Shown here: positions 1 to 12,710 of the stretch, piece by piece
How the letters are laid out: every line of letters starts with the position of its first letter
Numbering within the stretch: position 1 is the first letter of the stretch
Assembly (NCBI GenBank): GCA_964016875.1
Contig: OZ024737.1
Coordinates: 33,667,683 to 33,731,682, forward strand
Source of the DNA: Fallopia convolvulus
Taxonomy: Eukaryota > Streptophyta > Magnoliopsida > Caryophyllales > Polygonaceae
Reading direction: 5' to 3'
Length of the DNA stretch: 64,000 nucleotides
The notes under the pieces: generated by a model
Told to the model about the DNA's origin: nothing
Databases searched by the model: none
What the model saw: only the letters and a program-made list of their open reading frames with translations
Translations under genes and position numbers: made by a program

Positions 1-2145
1 CTAGTTCAGACGGTTCACAAGACTACACGTACAAAAATAATAGTTAGGTGAAAATTGGAAAATGAGTATATATTTCAAAAATGCTGGTGTAAGTTGAAAA
101 TACTCTTTTTATATTTGAAAGTTGGCATTCAACAAGTCTACTATATAATTTTTTAAATTATTTTTCTTATTGTTAATATATTTTAAAATAATTATATTAG
201 ACATGTGTACTAGATTTGCGTATATATATGACGATTGACGACCCTTTGTTATGATCAATATAGAATTTTATAGTTTATAGTGTACGGTAATTGTGTTTGT
301 AAGAGGATGTGAAATTGGAGGAGAGATCATTTATCACGTACTCTAATTAATGAAATTCATTTCGTTGTATGATGGGTTTTAGGAGTCAAGTGCATGTAGA
401 TCGAGTTATATGTATTTTTTATTCATGTTGCGTGTGTGCACAACTTTCTTACACAAATATCTAAATCAACATCAAGTTCTGATATTATATAGTTTATTAA
501 GGCATACCTAAGTACTTAATCTAATATGATTTATGGGATAAGTTAAAGTATTGATTTGCAAGCTTATAAATGAGGTGATATGGTGGTCCACATATATAAT
601 TAATTAACTTTATAGATACATGCATATGTTTGGGGCTAGGCCAGCACGATTATTTCTATAAAACATATGGTGGTGGCTACCCTACAGGTTTAATTCTCCG
701 TTTGTTCCTTTTCCAAACAAAATCATTTATAGAGATAGATAATATAGTAAACACTTGCGAACTATGATTCTACTTTTACTTTAACACGTACTATAGTTTT
801 ATACAATATATCCATTGACAAGTGTATATTTTAATATCTGGTTCATATGATCGATCTTCGTAAGATTTGCAAGTTAATTTATGGAAACATTTTCCGGATG
901 GACATGCCAATTCCATAAAGAAATGGTACTATGGAAATTGAGGTTGTTTAGTCATCTAAAAACAACAAAAATAACTCAATGTAGCTTCCCTTATGGAAAT
1001 GGGAAGTGAGCAATTAAAAGACTCGACAAGATCACAGAACACAGGTGAACAAACAAAGCAACCAAAAGCCGAAAACTCAAACAAAACCGGAAGAAGAAAA
1101 GGCATAAAGCAAAACAAAGCGCAAAGCATAAACGAAGCTAAAACGTCAGATCTTCAAGGCTCTGTGGACCGGTCTGTTCAGGAGATTAAACTTATGCCCG
1201 TAAACATAGTTTAGAACCCAATTGGGAAAGATTGGATTGGATTTTATTTGTTTAGTAATTATTTTTTGTTTTTTTACAGGCTTCTTTTTCTACTTTTTAG
1301 GGAAACGGTTCTTGTCCATATATAGGTTAAAAATATGAGAAAGCAATACAAAGAATGTGGCTGCTATGCAATATATATGTATGTAATTTATTTTGTTGTA
1401 AGGTTGCTAGGCTATGCTAATCGTTTATTTGGATGTCAACTGTGTTTGTGGTTGATATATATCTGAGGCTTGTTTGAACATCATACAGAGCGAATCTAAT
1501 GAAAAGGTATATAGTAGCAACTATCAATCTTGTGGCTACTTTAATTCCTTTATGAGAAAAATATCTCGTGGCTACTTCCTTGATAGTAAAAAAATATCTT
1601 GTGGCTGCTTCCTGTATCAAAATACATATCTCTTGTTTGTTGGCTTGTTGCTACTTGCTTTCGAAGATTAAATATCTTGAGGCTACTTTCCTTGCGCTTG
1701 GCCACTTGGCATGGGAAGATATTCTAGCATATAGCTAAACCAATTCAAAATTTATCATCCTAGAGGCCAAATCATATATATACACACGAATGCACATTCC
1801 TCTAATGAAATACTAAGCAAATCAACTACAACAAAATAACACAAGACAAACCCACATTTGTACCAACATTAACAAATCATGACGTTGTTGTGACTTGTGA
1901 TCGTAAACCAGTAGGACTATTATTGAACCTAGCTTTGAATTGCTCAAGCTCTTATGGGTCAAAACTCAAAAATAGGCGAGCTCGAGCTCGAACGCGATCT
2001 TGGTTCGACCTCAAAATCTTGTTTGAGCTTGGTTCATCACCGAACTTGAGCTTAGTTTGCGAGCCTATCATTTAGCTTCTTCGTGAGACAAGCTAATGAT
2101 TAAATTATTCAACCTGATCATTTAGTTGCTCATGAATGACTCTGT
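1..2145. other. Intergenic AT-rich DNA
   Basis: I see no supported gene here. A 73-codon open frame at 993-1214 is rich in Lys, Asn and Gln, but it has no recognisable domain or partner exon, so I do not call it. About 1950-2090 is rich in GAGCTCGAG/GAGCTTG-type motifs, a low-complexity pattern often seen in small non-autonomous plant transposons, but no ends could be defined. Confidence 0.5.
1525..1710. repeat. Short degenerate tandem repeat
   Basis: About five imperfect units of roughly 30-45 bp each contain a core like ATCTTGTGGCTACTT followed by a short AT-rich spacer. The cores recur near 1528, 1562, 1599, 1645 and 1673. No function is suggested. Overlapping open frames on both strands are by-products of the repeat. 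Confidence 0.5.
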
Positions 2146-2556
2146 TCATTTACAACCCAATGAACCGGTAAACCTGAAATTTGTGTAGGCCGAAAAATAG
2201 CTTCTTGCATTTGAGGACTGAAATCTGAACTGGTACTGATTCCGCATCGATGATGCATAAGTAAAGCTTGTTGCTGCACAAAAATTTGACATATGATCAC
2301 CAAAATTTTGAACAAATCCAGTAATAATTAATGTCCAACTGAGCAGTCCATTTTCGATAGCCATAATTTCTAGCATCTCTTGAAGTTTGGCTCCGATTTC
2401 CTTTGTGTCCTCTTCATCACGAGTTCTTGATTCCTTGTGACAAATCCAATTATAATCGTTTGGAGTGAATCCCTTCTTGTACAAGCGGTCTCTAACCATT
2501 TTCGGGTCGTTGAACTTCACATTATGACACTCATAAGTCATAACATATATGGACAT
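2146..2556 (-). pseudogene. Possible CACTA transposase-associated domain remnant
   Basis: A 136-codon minus-strand frame contains the stretch RDRLYKKGFTPNDYNWICHKE at about residues 22-42. This resembles the transposase-associated domain near the start of CACTA (En/Spm) TNP2-like proteins, where a 'hLxxxGFxxxYxxWxxHGE' pattern is typical. The usual Cys-rich motif before it and the transposase body after it are absent. No CACTA-type terminal repeats were found nearby. The assignment rests on this single motif from memory, so a short unrelated open frame is possible. Confidence 0.35.
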
Positions 2557-3526
2557 CTAATCAAGTGAAGTTGAAATTAAGGTCCAACTGAGGAATGAGA
2601 TCTCATACTAACATCACCAATTCAATAAGAAATGCCGGCCAAGACCGACTAGTCTACTGTCTCCTTCTTCCTTCATTTTTCTTCCCAAGACAAGTCTACA
2701 CTAGGTTGTTGTTATTGTTGTACTTTGAAATATGATGCATAATGTGTTTTAATGAGGATTTTATTCTACCTCTTCCAACCCTTTAGAACAAGGTATAGTT
2801 CAATATTGTCATTTCCTTGGCGTTCTGTTTCTACCAATTTTGGGATTGACGGTTTCTTAGCATCTCCATCCATGCCTTGTCATCAATCTAAAGACAAATG
2901 CTAAATGAGAAGGATTGTTTATCTTCAAACATATAGTTATGTTTTCTTCAATGTTTTTTTTTTTTGGTACCTTGTAAGCTTTTTCTTAGTACAAGAGGAA
3001 GCAGTTCTACAGCCATAACAACTTATTTTAGTCCATTACAAGAGAAATACGTTTTGCACAAGCTAAATGACAACTCTTAAACAAAGGAACAGGGAAAATT
3101 GTTAAAGAGAAAGCTGACTTACCTCCATTTCAATGTCCAAAAGATGCTTTAGCTTTGAAAGGATCCTGATCCACCCTGCAACTGACATTTTCTTCACAAG
3201 CTATCTGCTCCACCAAATCCAATAATTTATAGATGTGAATAATACAATCAGCTATCACAGCAACACAAAGATGAATTGTTTGCTCTAATACCTATTGTAT
3301 AACACACAAGGCAACCAGAAACTTGTTCTTATTACAGGCTTCTGCTTTCCTAAATAGTATGTTACAAAAGTAGCCCTATTTCTGAGTCCTATCACTTACA
3401 GGACATACCAAATTAAAGCTTCAACAAGGAAAGTTTACCATTTACATTACAATTGCTACTTCACATAAGAGGCCAAGTATATACGCTTTATGTACAGATG
3501 CCAAATATCTAGTGTTTAGCACTACA
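2557..3526. other. Intergenic / 3' flank of the F-box gene
   Basis: No coding gene is seen. The sequence near 2700-2722 is GTTGTT-rich and could be the 3' tail of a plant SINE, but no body could be traced. The part adjoining 3527 probably includes the 3' UTR of the F-box/kelch gene. A minus-strand poly(A) site cannot be fixed by eye. Confidence 0.4.
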
Positions 3527-5794
3527 TCAAAGAAGCTGGAGCTCCACAAGAAAGAAATCTCCATCAAATGTCAAACCAGTTGCTTCAGTAGGATTAAGAT
3601 TCCCATCTATCATTCCCCCAAAAACATACATAAAAAGACCAGAATCATCAGTACAGGCAGCATGAAAAGACCGAGGATTTGGCTTATATCCATCAGTCTT
3701 TAGCCTTTTCCACATCCTTTCCATTGATGCCACTGACTTTGTTGGAGCTGAATTCACATCCAGCAGCCATAAATCATTTTTCCTATTCCTATGTGAATCT
3801 TCCCCTCCATATATCAAAATCTGGCCTCCTAAAGTGAGCGTAGCGGAATGACCAACTCTAGGAAGTGAAATTCCACGAGGAACGCTTCTCAAGTTAAAAA
3901 GTAACTGAACCCATCTCAATTGACCTGATAAATTATCAAAAAGCCAGACATCATTCAAAACCTCATAACCCAAACCCCGTCCTCCAAATAGAACCGTCTT
4001 TGCATGATCAATATATGTCAACGTGTGTCCAGAACGAGCAGGAGGTGACGGGTAAGTTATAATTTCATGCCAAGTTCCGATTTGAAGATCCTCTGAGAGA
4101 TGCAAGACCCATGTGTCTCCTAAACGAACACCGTTATTGCCAATTCCTCCATAGATCAGCATTCTGCTGTTGCCAATGCAACATCCGGCATGGGCACCCC
4201 GTGGAGGCGGGGCATCTGGGCCCACATCAAGAAGCTTCCATGATAATGTCGTACCAAGTGTCCCGCACCGTGTGATTCGGCCGATCCATGTGTCGTTTTG
4301 GCGAATACCATGGTCATTGATCCCTCCAAAAAGGATGAGAGCATCACCAACTACTACAGTTGTGTGACCAAAACGCCCGCTAGGAGTACCTGAATTTACT
4401 TTATGCCATCTTAGTACTTTCTTAGTTTCGTCAGTGTAAGCAACCCATGTATCATCAAGATGACGCCCTGGTAAAAAAAATTTAAGATTTTAGATTGATG
4501 CACTTATCAATAGCAGAAGAACTCAATAGAACATGTTCGGATCAAGGCAATAGATAAATATCATTGACAATGATAAGACTAATGCTTCTTTTTTTACTAT
4601 GATTAAGAACTTTAACAGTAGATGAGGATTTAGAGTTGATTTGGCTTTGTGGTGATGAAATAAACAGGGCAGGCATTAAAGCTTTGGACGCTAAATCTAA
4701 CCCCACATATTGCTATAATTACTTAATTAGCAAACACATCAATTCAGTAGCATGAGCATTAGCTCGACTACGAGCACAGTGGCCTACAAATTTCAAGTTG
4801 TCTACAAAATTAGAAACGAATTTGCAAGAAATCTGAAAATTAGGTTGTTAAATCTACTCTAAGAAGACAACCCTTCATTAAGAAAAAATTGTGCGCCTTT
4901 CATTACGGGATGTACATGGTTTGCAAAGTCTAACTTACAGTTTTAATAAAATGCCGGCAGAATAGCAGCACAAATCAAACATACTCCATTATTCATATTA
5001 AAAAAAGGTCAAGGGCAACAAAATCAAATTAAAATATGTTTGGGATTGGGAAGTGTAACCTAGGAATTTCAACAGCTATTATTATATATTTGACCTTAAA
5101 CTTTCAAACAAGTCATTAATTAAAAAAAATGACATTGGTACAGCACACGCTATCAGCTAGTTAAGCATAATTTACATTCACTATCCACCAATTGAAGCCA
5201 TTTTGATCATCTATACAAAATCAACAAGTACGATACACATCCGCATCAAACATAAATCAAATTGAATACACAAAAGGGCAAACATGATGAAACACTATCA
5301 AACTGCAATGTTCAAGTGAACTGAGATCAGAAGAAACCCTAGAATACACCACACCAAAGGGAAGAGAAGATATCACCTCCATCGCAGCCTCCACCAAACA
5401 ATACTAAGCAATCCGAAACAAAATTCAGAGAGTGAGAGGCCCTAGGGTACGGAACCAGCTCATCATCGCCAACCGAGCAAATCAGTTTACTACAAGAAAC
5501 ATTTCCGAGCTGATAAACCTGCTTGTACATCTTCATCCACAGAATCCGGTGCAATTGCTTCGATTTGGCGGTGGCGGCATAGGATGATTTGATCGCGTCG
5601 ACACGAATTGAACCCCAATCCCTCCGGCACACGGCTTCCCATAGAGCGTCTGAAGAAGCGAGAGCGTTGAATCTCTTGCAAGTGGTGGCGAATGAAAGGA
5701 TTGAGTTGATAGGGAGGAGGAGGAGGATGGAGAGCAGATGATCTTGAGCTATTTGAGTGATTGGGGATCCATGATAAGTAGCGGATTCAGCCAT
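3527..5794 (-). CDS. F-box/kelch-repeat protein
   Basis: Two exons: 5794-5377 and 4467-3527, joined in phase 1 by a canonical GT-AG intron, giving 452 aa. The ATG at 5794 starts MAESAT; the open frame upstream of it is not needed. Residues about 10-60 form an F-box (HLLSILLLLPINSILSFATTCKRF, then LWEAVCRRDWG), which should bind SKP1 in an SCF ubiquitin ligase. The rest contains at least five kelch repeats with the usual GG doublets and R-x-GH/HT strands (LVLFGGGCDGG, LILFGGINDHG, MLIYGGIGNNG, LFGGRGLGYE, LIYGGEDSH, VFGGMIDGN), predicted to form a substrate-binding beta-propeller. The product resembles Arabidopsis At1g51550 from memory. The substrate is unknown. The gene looks intact. Confidence 0.9.
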
Positions 5795-7027
5795 GGAAGA
5801 AGGGAGAAAGGGTTTTCTCGGGGGAGAAAGATCGGGAAATTTTGACTTGGGTTTTTGTGCAAGTGGGTGTTTCTTCCGGATATGTTTGCATCTCACTCTT
5901 AGGTCGGAATTACTTTCACGGATCAAAATCATAGAGTTTGGATTTTGGTGTTACCCACTCGCGTCCAAAATTTACTTACTAAGCAATTACTTCACATGTA
6001 ATTATGTACATAAAAGAGCTCAAAAAACATTATGTACATAAAAAATAGATGCATCATTTTCATGGTTTAATAATTATCTCTACCATTATACTACTACTAA
6101 GTCCCAACCCATACTAGTGACTCATTATCCGAAAAGGGGCGGACCTTGGTCATGTGAAGGGTAAGAGCGCGAACAAGTAGTTATAACATTAAGTCTGTCA
6201 CTGCCTCATCGACAGTTGGTAGAGTGGTTGCAGGGTCGGCCTATGCATTAGGCGACAGTCATCCTCATCCAGTCGAGAGGTAGAGAGTCGAGAGCTCGAT
6301 AGGAAGAATTTGACGATTTGTAAGAATAGAATTCCTAATTTTAATTTAAAAAAGATGTTTCTTAATTTTCTCTATTGAATTTAGAAGAATTTTTTTATTA
6401 TTAAAGTGCTAAACGACATTACTTCAAAGTTCCTCATTGTAATGACCGTATAACCTATTCCAATTGCCTCCGACTCCGAGCTTTGACTAGCAACTCTGCC
6501 TTACCTCGGATCATCTTATGGGAGCAGACCAAAGATGACCTTTAAAAATTAGCATTGAAACTCCGATCTTGGGGTCGACGGTAGGGACGACTGTCGTTGA
6601 CCACCCCTGACTGCCCCTCAAAATTTATCAATGCTTATCATCTTACATTTTAAGATAAGTTTAATAAGATAAAGAAATCACCTCAGGTGAGGCAAACAAT
6701 ATATAAATGACCAATAGAAATAAAGAAGCAATAGATACGAGGCGATCGACAACACCATCCATCTCTCAATACGAAATGAAATATTCCAATTTCCACTAAA
6801 AAAAGTCTTCGCATTGAGTAAAAATTGTGTAAGTTTAAAGTGTACATAACTTTAGGTGCATCCATCTTATTATTCCTATTAAAACCTTCATATAATGAAC
6901 CTTGTATACAATTTGTAAAAATATGACTGGTAAAAACTGTATGTTAAGTGTACCTAAACTTTTCTTCCAAAAAAGTGTACCTAAATTTACACTTAAAAGA
7001 TCATCCGAATTTTTCCCTAAAAAATTG
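5795..7027. other. Intergenic, upstream of the F-box gene
   Basis: This contains the presumed promoter and 5' UTR of the F-box/kelch gene (close to 5800-5950) and then AT-rich sequence up to the copia insertion. The stretch at 6200-6300 has a tRNA A-box-like motif (TTGGTAGAGTGG) but no convincing B box or cloverleaf, so I do not call a tRNA or SINE. I see no coding gene. Confidence 0.45.
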
Positions 7028-7032
7028 CTATA

Positions 7033-7419
7033 TGTTATGAAAAGATTTATGAAAGCAAGATCACTTTAACTTTTAGAAAGAACACTTAAACAAACTTTAT
7101 GAGGACTTTTAGATCATTAGAAGAGAGGGAGGGACAGTAAGAACTTTAGAGAGTGTATTTCTTACTCTACTTTGGTGCAAGTTTTACAATGGATGATGAC
7201 CATATTTATAGGCCAAAGGTGAGGTAAAAACTTAGGTGAATCTCCATGATTTACGCATGAAAATAAGGAGGTGAAAAAGGTGAATAATTCACCTTGTACA
7301 AGTTACCTCCAATCATACACTATACAATATTATATGTTAAATCATCTATGTATACAAGCAATAGGTGAAAGACTAAGGGTAACTTGTAGCATTGCATGTG
7401 TATACATGTATTCATAACA
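7033..7419 (-). repeat. Copia 3' LTR
   Basis: This 387-bp repeat is the downstream LTR of the minus-strand copia element. It starts and ends with the inverted repeat TGTTATGAA/TTCATAACA. The 5-bp CTATA duplication adjoins its outer edge at 7028-7032. A purine tract adjoins its inner edge. Confidence 0.96.
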
Positions 7420-7431
7420 CTCCCCCTTGAA
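7420..7431 (-). promoter_or_regulatory. Copia polypurine tract
   Basis: Read on the minus strand, the bases directly before the 3' LTR are TTCAAGGGGGAG. This is the usual form of the polypurine tract that primes plus-strand cDNA synthesis in copia elements. Confidence 0.85.
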
Positions 7432-7454
7432 TATTCACCTTCTTTGATGTTGTG

Positions 7455-7650
7455 GGATATGCGTAAACGTTGCCTCATTAAAAACCTTGTCAGGAAAAAC
7501 CCAGTGGGATAAAAACCTGAACGAAGGAAAAAAGAGTACAACCATTGATCCCATTTGTACGCCTTGATGCTGCCTCATTAAAAACCTTGTCAAGCAAAAC
7601 CCAGTGGGATAAAAACTTGATCGAAGGGAAAAAGAGTGCAGCGCGTATGA
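7455..7650 (-). repeat. Two tandem units in the copia 3' untranslated region
   Basis: Two imperfect copies of about 75 bp begin near 7467 and 7569. Each contains TGCCTCATTAAAAACCTTGT, then CCCAGTGGGATAAAAAC and GAAGG(G)AAAAAGAGT. They lie between the end of the RNase H frame and the polypurine tract. Similar blocks are familiar from plant copia 3' regions. They create overlapping spurious open frames on the minus strand (7320-7717). Confidence 0.8.
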
Positions 7651-7664
7651 TACTCCCCCTGACA

Positions 7665-10600
7665 TCAACATATGTCTCGAAGTCTGCACATTCCAATTCT
7701 GGATACCAGTTCTCCAAATTTCTTGGGGATTAAAGACTTTGTGAACAAGTCAGCCAAGTTGTCATTTGACCGAATTTGTTGGATGTCCACTTCACCAGCT
7801 TCTTCCAATTCACGAGTGGAGAAGAATTTTGGAGATATGTGCTTTGTGCGGTCTCCTTTGATGTAGCCTTTCTTCATCTGAGCAACGCATGCTGAGTTGT
7901 CCTCATATAATATTGTTGGATCATCAGTGATTGGCTTCATTCCACTTTCTTTCTAGATGAATTGAATCATTGCTCGAAGGGACACGCATTCTCTTCCTGT
8001 CTCATATAAAGCAATTAATTCTGCTTGGTTTGATGATGTGGCAGTCACAGTCTGCTTTGTTGATCTCCAAGAGATGGCAGTGCCTCCATATGTGAACACA
8101 TAGCCATTTTGTGATTTGGCTTTGTGTGGGTCAGACAAGTACCCTGCATCTGCATATCCAGTTAAGGTCGCATCCCTTTAGTTACGATAATACAACCCAA
8201 GATCATGTGTTCCTCGGAGATAGCGGAATATATGTTTGATCCCGTTCCAATGTCTCCTTGTGGGTGCATTGCTATACCTGGACAACAAATTTACTACAAA
8301 AGCAATATCTGGCCTCGTATTGTTAGTTAAGTACATTAAAGCACCAATTGCACTTAAATATGGTACCTCAGGACCAAGAACCTCTTCGTCCTCTTCTCGG
8401 GGACGAAATTGATCCTTTTCTACATTGAGGGATCGAACTTCCATTGGAGAGCTCAAGGGGTGTGCTTTGTCCATGTAAAATCTTTTAAGAACTTTCTCAG
8501 TGTAATTAGACTGATGGATAAAGATTCCATCCCTTAAGTACTCAATTTGTAAGCCAAGACAAAGCTTTGTTTGTCCGAGATCTTTCATCTCGAATTCTTT
8601 CATCAAATATTTCGCAGTATCTTGAAGCTCATTTGGAGTTCCGACAATGTTTAAATCGTCAACATAAACTGCGATAATAGCGAATCCCTTTTCGGATCGC
8701 TTGATGAAAACACATGGACAAACGGTGTCGTTCTTGTATCCCTCTTTCATGAGGTATTCACTGAGGCGGTTGTACCACATTCGTCCAGATTGTTTTAGTC
8801 CATACAATGACCTCCTCAATTTTATGGAAAACATTTCTCGAGGTCCACAATTATTGGCCTCAGGCAGCTTGAGTCTTTCGGGGACTCTCATGGAGATGTC
8901 TGTATCAAGTGATCCATATAAATATGCGGTCACGACATCCATGAGGCGCATTTGTAACCTTTCAAAGACAGCCAGGCCAAATAGTAATCTCAATGTAGTT
9001 GCATCGACTACCGGAGAGTATGTTTCTTCATAATCAATTCCATGGATCTAAGAAAAACCTTGTGCTACAAGCCTTGCTTTATATCTTACAATTTCGTTTT
9101 TCTCATTTCTTTTACGTACAAAGACCCATTTATAACCAACTGGTTTCACACCATATGATGTATGAACTACTGGTCCAAAGACCTCTCGCTTTTCAAGCGA
9201 TTTTAGTTCTGCCTGAATAGCCTCTTTCCATTTTGGCCAATCATTTCTTCGTCGACATTCATCGACCGATTTTGGCTCAAAATCATCATCTTTAATTACA
9301 ATATTACTAGCCACTGAGTAGGCAAATACATCATCGACAATTACATCTTTTCGATTCCATTGCGTGCCTGTGGACACATAGTTTATGGAAATCTCAAAAT
9401 TGTCGATATCATTATTCTTGTCTAGAATATCAACCTCTGTTGAGGTATTCTCATTTTCAATATCTTTGCCTTTATCATCATTCTCATGATCCATTGTGGC
9501 TTCTCCTGCTATACCCTTTTGGCTCCTTGCCTTTCTCGGTTTCAAATCTTTTGAACCTAATGGTCTACCACGCTTTCGGCGTGTTGTAGACTCGCTTGCG
9601 ATGGATGCATCTGACAATCCATTGGGTATTTCAATTCTTGCTGGAGCATTTGCAGCAGGTATATGTGATTTAGTTACCTTCTTTGTATTAGTAAATGCAT
9701 CTGGTAACTGATTTGCTACATTTTGCAAATGAATGATCCGTTGTACTTCTTGTTCACACATTTTTGTTCTTGGATCTAGATGTGATAATGCTGTCGCATT
9801 CCATGTGATTTCTTTCACATGTGGGTCCCATTTTTCTTTTCTCCCCCTAAGGCTGGGAATGTATTTTCATCAAAATGGCAATCAACAAATCTAGTTGTAA
9901 ATAAATCACCAGTTGTTGGTTCAAGATATTTGATTATCGAGGGAGACTCAAAACCAGCATAAATTCCCAATCTCCTTTGGGGTCCCATCTTTGTGCGCTG
10001 AGGTGGAGCAATAGGAACATAAACTGCACATCCAAATATTTTTAGATGTGAAATATTTGGCTCCTTACCGGACACAAGTTGCATAGGGGAATGTTCATGG
10101 TTTGCACTTGGCCTTAATCGAATTAAGGTTGCTGCATGTAATATTGCATGTCCCCATGCCGATGGTGGTAATTTTGATTTCATCAATAATGGTCTGGCAA
10201 TTAATTGTAATCGTTTTATCAATGATTCAGCAAGACCATTTTGTGTGTGAACATGAGCCACTGGATGCTCTATATCAAGCCCAATTGACATACAATAGTC
10301 ATTGGATGTTTGGGATGTAAATTCTCCTGCATTATCGAGCCGAATTTTCTTTATTGTATAATCCGGAAATTGAGCCCTCAATCGGATTATTTGGGCAAGG
10401 AGTTTAGCAAATGCAACATTTCTTGTTGATAGTAGGCTTACATGTGACCAACGTGTAGATGCATCAATTAGCACCATAAAGTATCGAAATGGTCCACATG
10501 GTGGAGCAATTGGCCCACATATATCTCCTTAGATTCTTTCTAAGAATGCACGATTTTCACTTGCAATCTTGTTTTTAGAAGGCCTGATAATTAGCTTTCC

Positions 10601-11210
10601 GAGTGAGCAAGCAGTGCAATTAAAATCACTGGACGGAAGAACCTTAATGTTCTTTAATGTATGTCCAAGTGAGCTCTTTATGATTTTGTGCATCATTACT
10701 GCCCCTGGATGACCCAATCGGTCATGCCATAATGTGAATGCAGCTTGGTCATATGACCTTTTGTTAAACATTGCATTGACCTCAAACGGATAAATGTATG
10801 TATGATATAATCCAGAGGTTTGCGTTGGCATCCTTTCGAGAATCTGTTTATGGCCATATTCATGTTTTATGATGCACAAGTATTCTTTCCCATTTTCGTT
10901 CATGGTTTCCATATGAAACCCATTTAGACGCACATCTTTAAACCTTAGAAAATTTCTTCGAGATTTACTCGAATATAGTGCGTCATTTATTAGTAGCTTT
11001 GTTCCCTTTGGGAGTAGAATGACAGCTCTTCCAGAGCCTTCGATGAGTTTTGACACACCGGATATTTTAGTGACATTGCCTTCAAAGGCTCTTAATTAAG
11101 TAAAGTGTTCTTTACTCCTCAAGATGGTGTGTGTTGTCGCACTGTCCAAAAGACATTGCTCCTTCCCATCGGGTTTCACCTTAGGTAAGTCCACGTTTTC
11201 TATCAATATA
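7665..11210 (-). pseudogene. Copia pol pseudogene (protease, integrase, RT, RNase H)
   Basis: Domains in order on the minus strand: protease remnant with DSATT at about 11150; GAG-pre-integrase with LWHDRLGHPG at about 10720; integrase core with the DNAGEF aspartate and the NGLAES glutamate (10477-9815); reverse transcriptase from WKEAIQAELKSLEKREV, with LYGLKQS and the catalytic YVDD at about 8650; RNase H with YADAGY, NQAELIAL and YEDNSA (8165-7665). Breaks: stop codons at about 11095, 10529-10531, 9048-9050, 8178-8180 and 7953-7955, plus a one-base frame change near 9820-9850 between integrase and RT. No intact polyprotein can be made from this copy. Confidence 0.93.
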
Positions 11211-11398
11211 AAGAAAAAGGAGAATTAAGGCATTAATAAAAGCTTCATATATTATACAAGGATAAACATATTATACAAAGATCTATTATACAAAGTCCTA
11301 CGAGAGAGAAGTTAAAACATGAGATATAAAAATACATTGCAAGTATTATACAATAACATGGGAGATAGTAGAGATATTTAGAGGCTTGTGCTTTTCAT
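11211..11398 (-). other. AT-rich spacer between copia gag and pol, with an intron-like 3' end
   Basis: About 190 bp separates the end of the Gag frame (TAA at 11399-11401) from the protease frame. Read on the minus strand, the spacer is AT-rich with several stops and repeated ATTATACAA-type words. It ends in a pyrimidine-rich tract followed by TTGATAG directly before the protease frame, which looks like a splice acceptor. No strong donor was recognised near the end of gag, so splicing is only a possibility. Confidence 0.45.
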
Positions 11399-12454
11399 TT
11401 AAGCCCCTAAGGCATAGCCATCATCATTCTCAAAGTTGAGGAAGTCATTGACATCCAGACTAGTCATAGGTGACCTATCCACATCTTTGTTATCGATGTA
11501 GTTGGTCACGGTAGCTTTTTCTTTATTCTTTTCAGCTTGGTACAGCTTCACTATGTGTGGAGCTATGCGGCATACCTTTGACCAGTGACCAGTCACGCCA
11601 CATCTGTAGCATGCTGATTTGGATTTTTGGGAGGATCCTGATGGATCCGTCTAGACCTGTTGCTTCACACCCCCTTTGTAGCCTTGGTTCTCACGGTGAT
11701 TATCGTGGCTTTTGTTGTAAACTCGGCCATGTCCATGGCCACCACGACCACCACGACTCCCTTAGTTACCACGACCTCGTCCACGCCCATTGTTACGGCG
11801 TGATTGCTGCCCACGTTCATTGACATTCCTATCATGGAACGCTTTGTTCATATCATTTGCTTCTGGGGCAGCTGTTGATCCAGTAGGCCTTAGGTTGTGG
11901 TTTTTCATTAGGAGCTCATTATTCTTTTCAGCAACCAACAATACTTTCAACAAGTCAGAATATCTTTTGAAATTTCTTAATCTATATTGTTGTTGCAATA
12001 ATATGTTTTAAACATGCATAGTGGAGAAAGTTTTCTCCAACATCTCTTCCTGAGTGATCATTTTACCACATAGTCTCAATTGAGAGGTGATCCTGTGGAT
12101 AGCAATGTTGTACTCAGTGATGGACTTAAAGTCCTAGAACCTTATAGTGTTCCACTCATGTGTTGCTTGTGGGAGCAAAACTTCATTTTGATGAGCATAG
12201 CGCTCATTGAGGCTCTCCCACAATTCTATAGGATCCTCCACAAATAAGTACTCAGTTTTGAGACTCTCATGAATGTGGTGGCGGAGGAACACAATGGCTT
12301 TCGCCTTTTCCTGTGGGGTGGCACTATTGTTTGCCACAATTGTTTCCTCAAGGCCATTTGCTTTGAGGTGAGCCATGGCATCTACCCTCCATTCGAGGTA
12401 TTTCTGGCCCGACAGGTCAAGGATATCAAACTCCCTCTTAGCGATGTTTGCCAT
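11399..12454 (-). pseudogene. Copia gag pseudogene
   Basis: The frame opens at the ATG at 12454 with MANIAKREFDILDLSGQKYLEW, the usual start of plant copia Gag (UBN2-type domain). It continues through LWESLNERYAHQ, an Arg/Gly-rich linker (RRNNGRGRGRGN) and a CCHC zinc knuckle of the form CYRCGVTGHWSKVC near 11610. Four in-frame stops break it, at 12134-12136, 12008-12010, 11762-11764 and 11651-11653. Three of them are TAG or TAA codons one C-to-T change away from Gln codons. The protein would package genomic RNA in cytoplasmic virus-like particles in active relatives. This copy cannot. Confidence 0.92.
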
Positions 12455-12710
12455 TAGTTGCTACATATAAAGATATGCAAATTAAAGGTTAACATAATCA
12501 ATAACATAATGCATGAGTCGTGTCTAAGACGATTGAAGGACATGTCATATCAAATAATAAATATATGCATGTAGATGATATATTCGGAATGCATAAAGAA
12601 AGATTGTGTGAGTCAGAGAAGTAATCAATATAGATATAGGCATAGACAATAACGTAAGACAAAAGTAAGAGATCATATGAAATGAAAGAAAATTATATAG
12701 CGGAAATTTT

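Noticed and set aside
993..1214. 73-codon open frame
   Set aside because: Biased Lys/Asn/Gln composition, no domain, no neighbouring exon, no supporting context.
6190..6320. tRNA gene or tRNA-derived SINE
   Set aside because: An A-box-like TTGGTAGAGTGG is present, but there is no B box (GGTTCGANNCC) and no cloverleaf could be folded.
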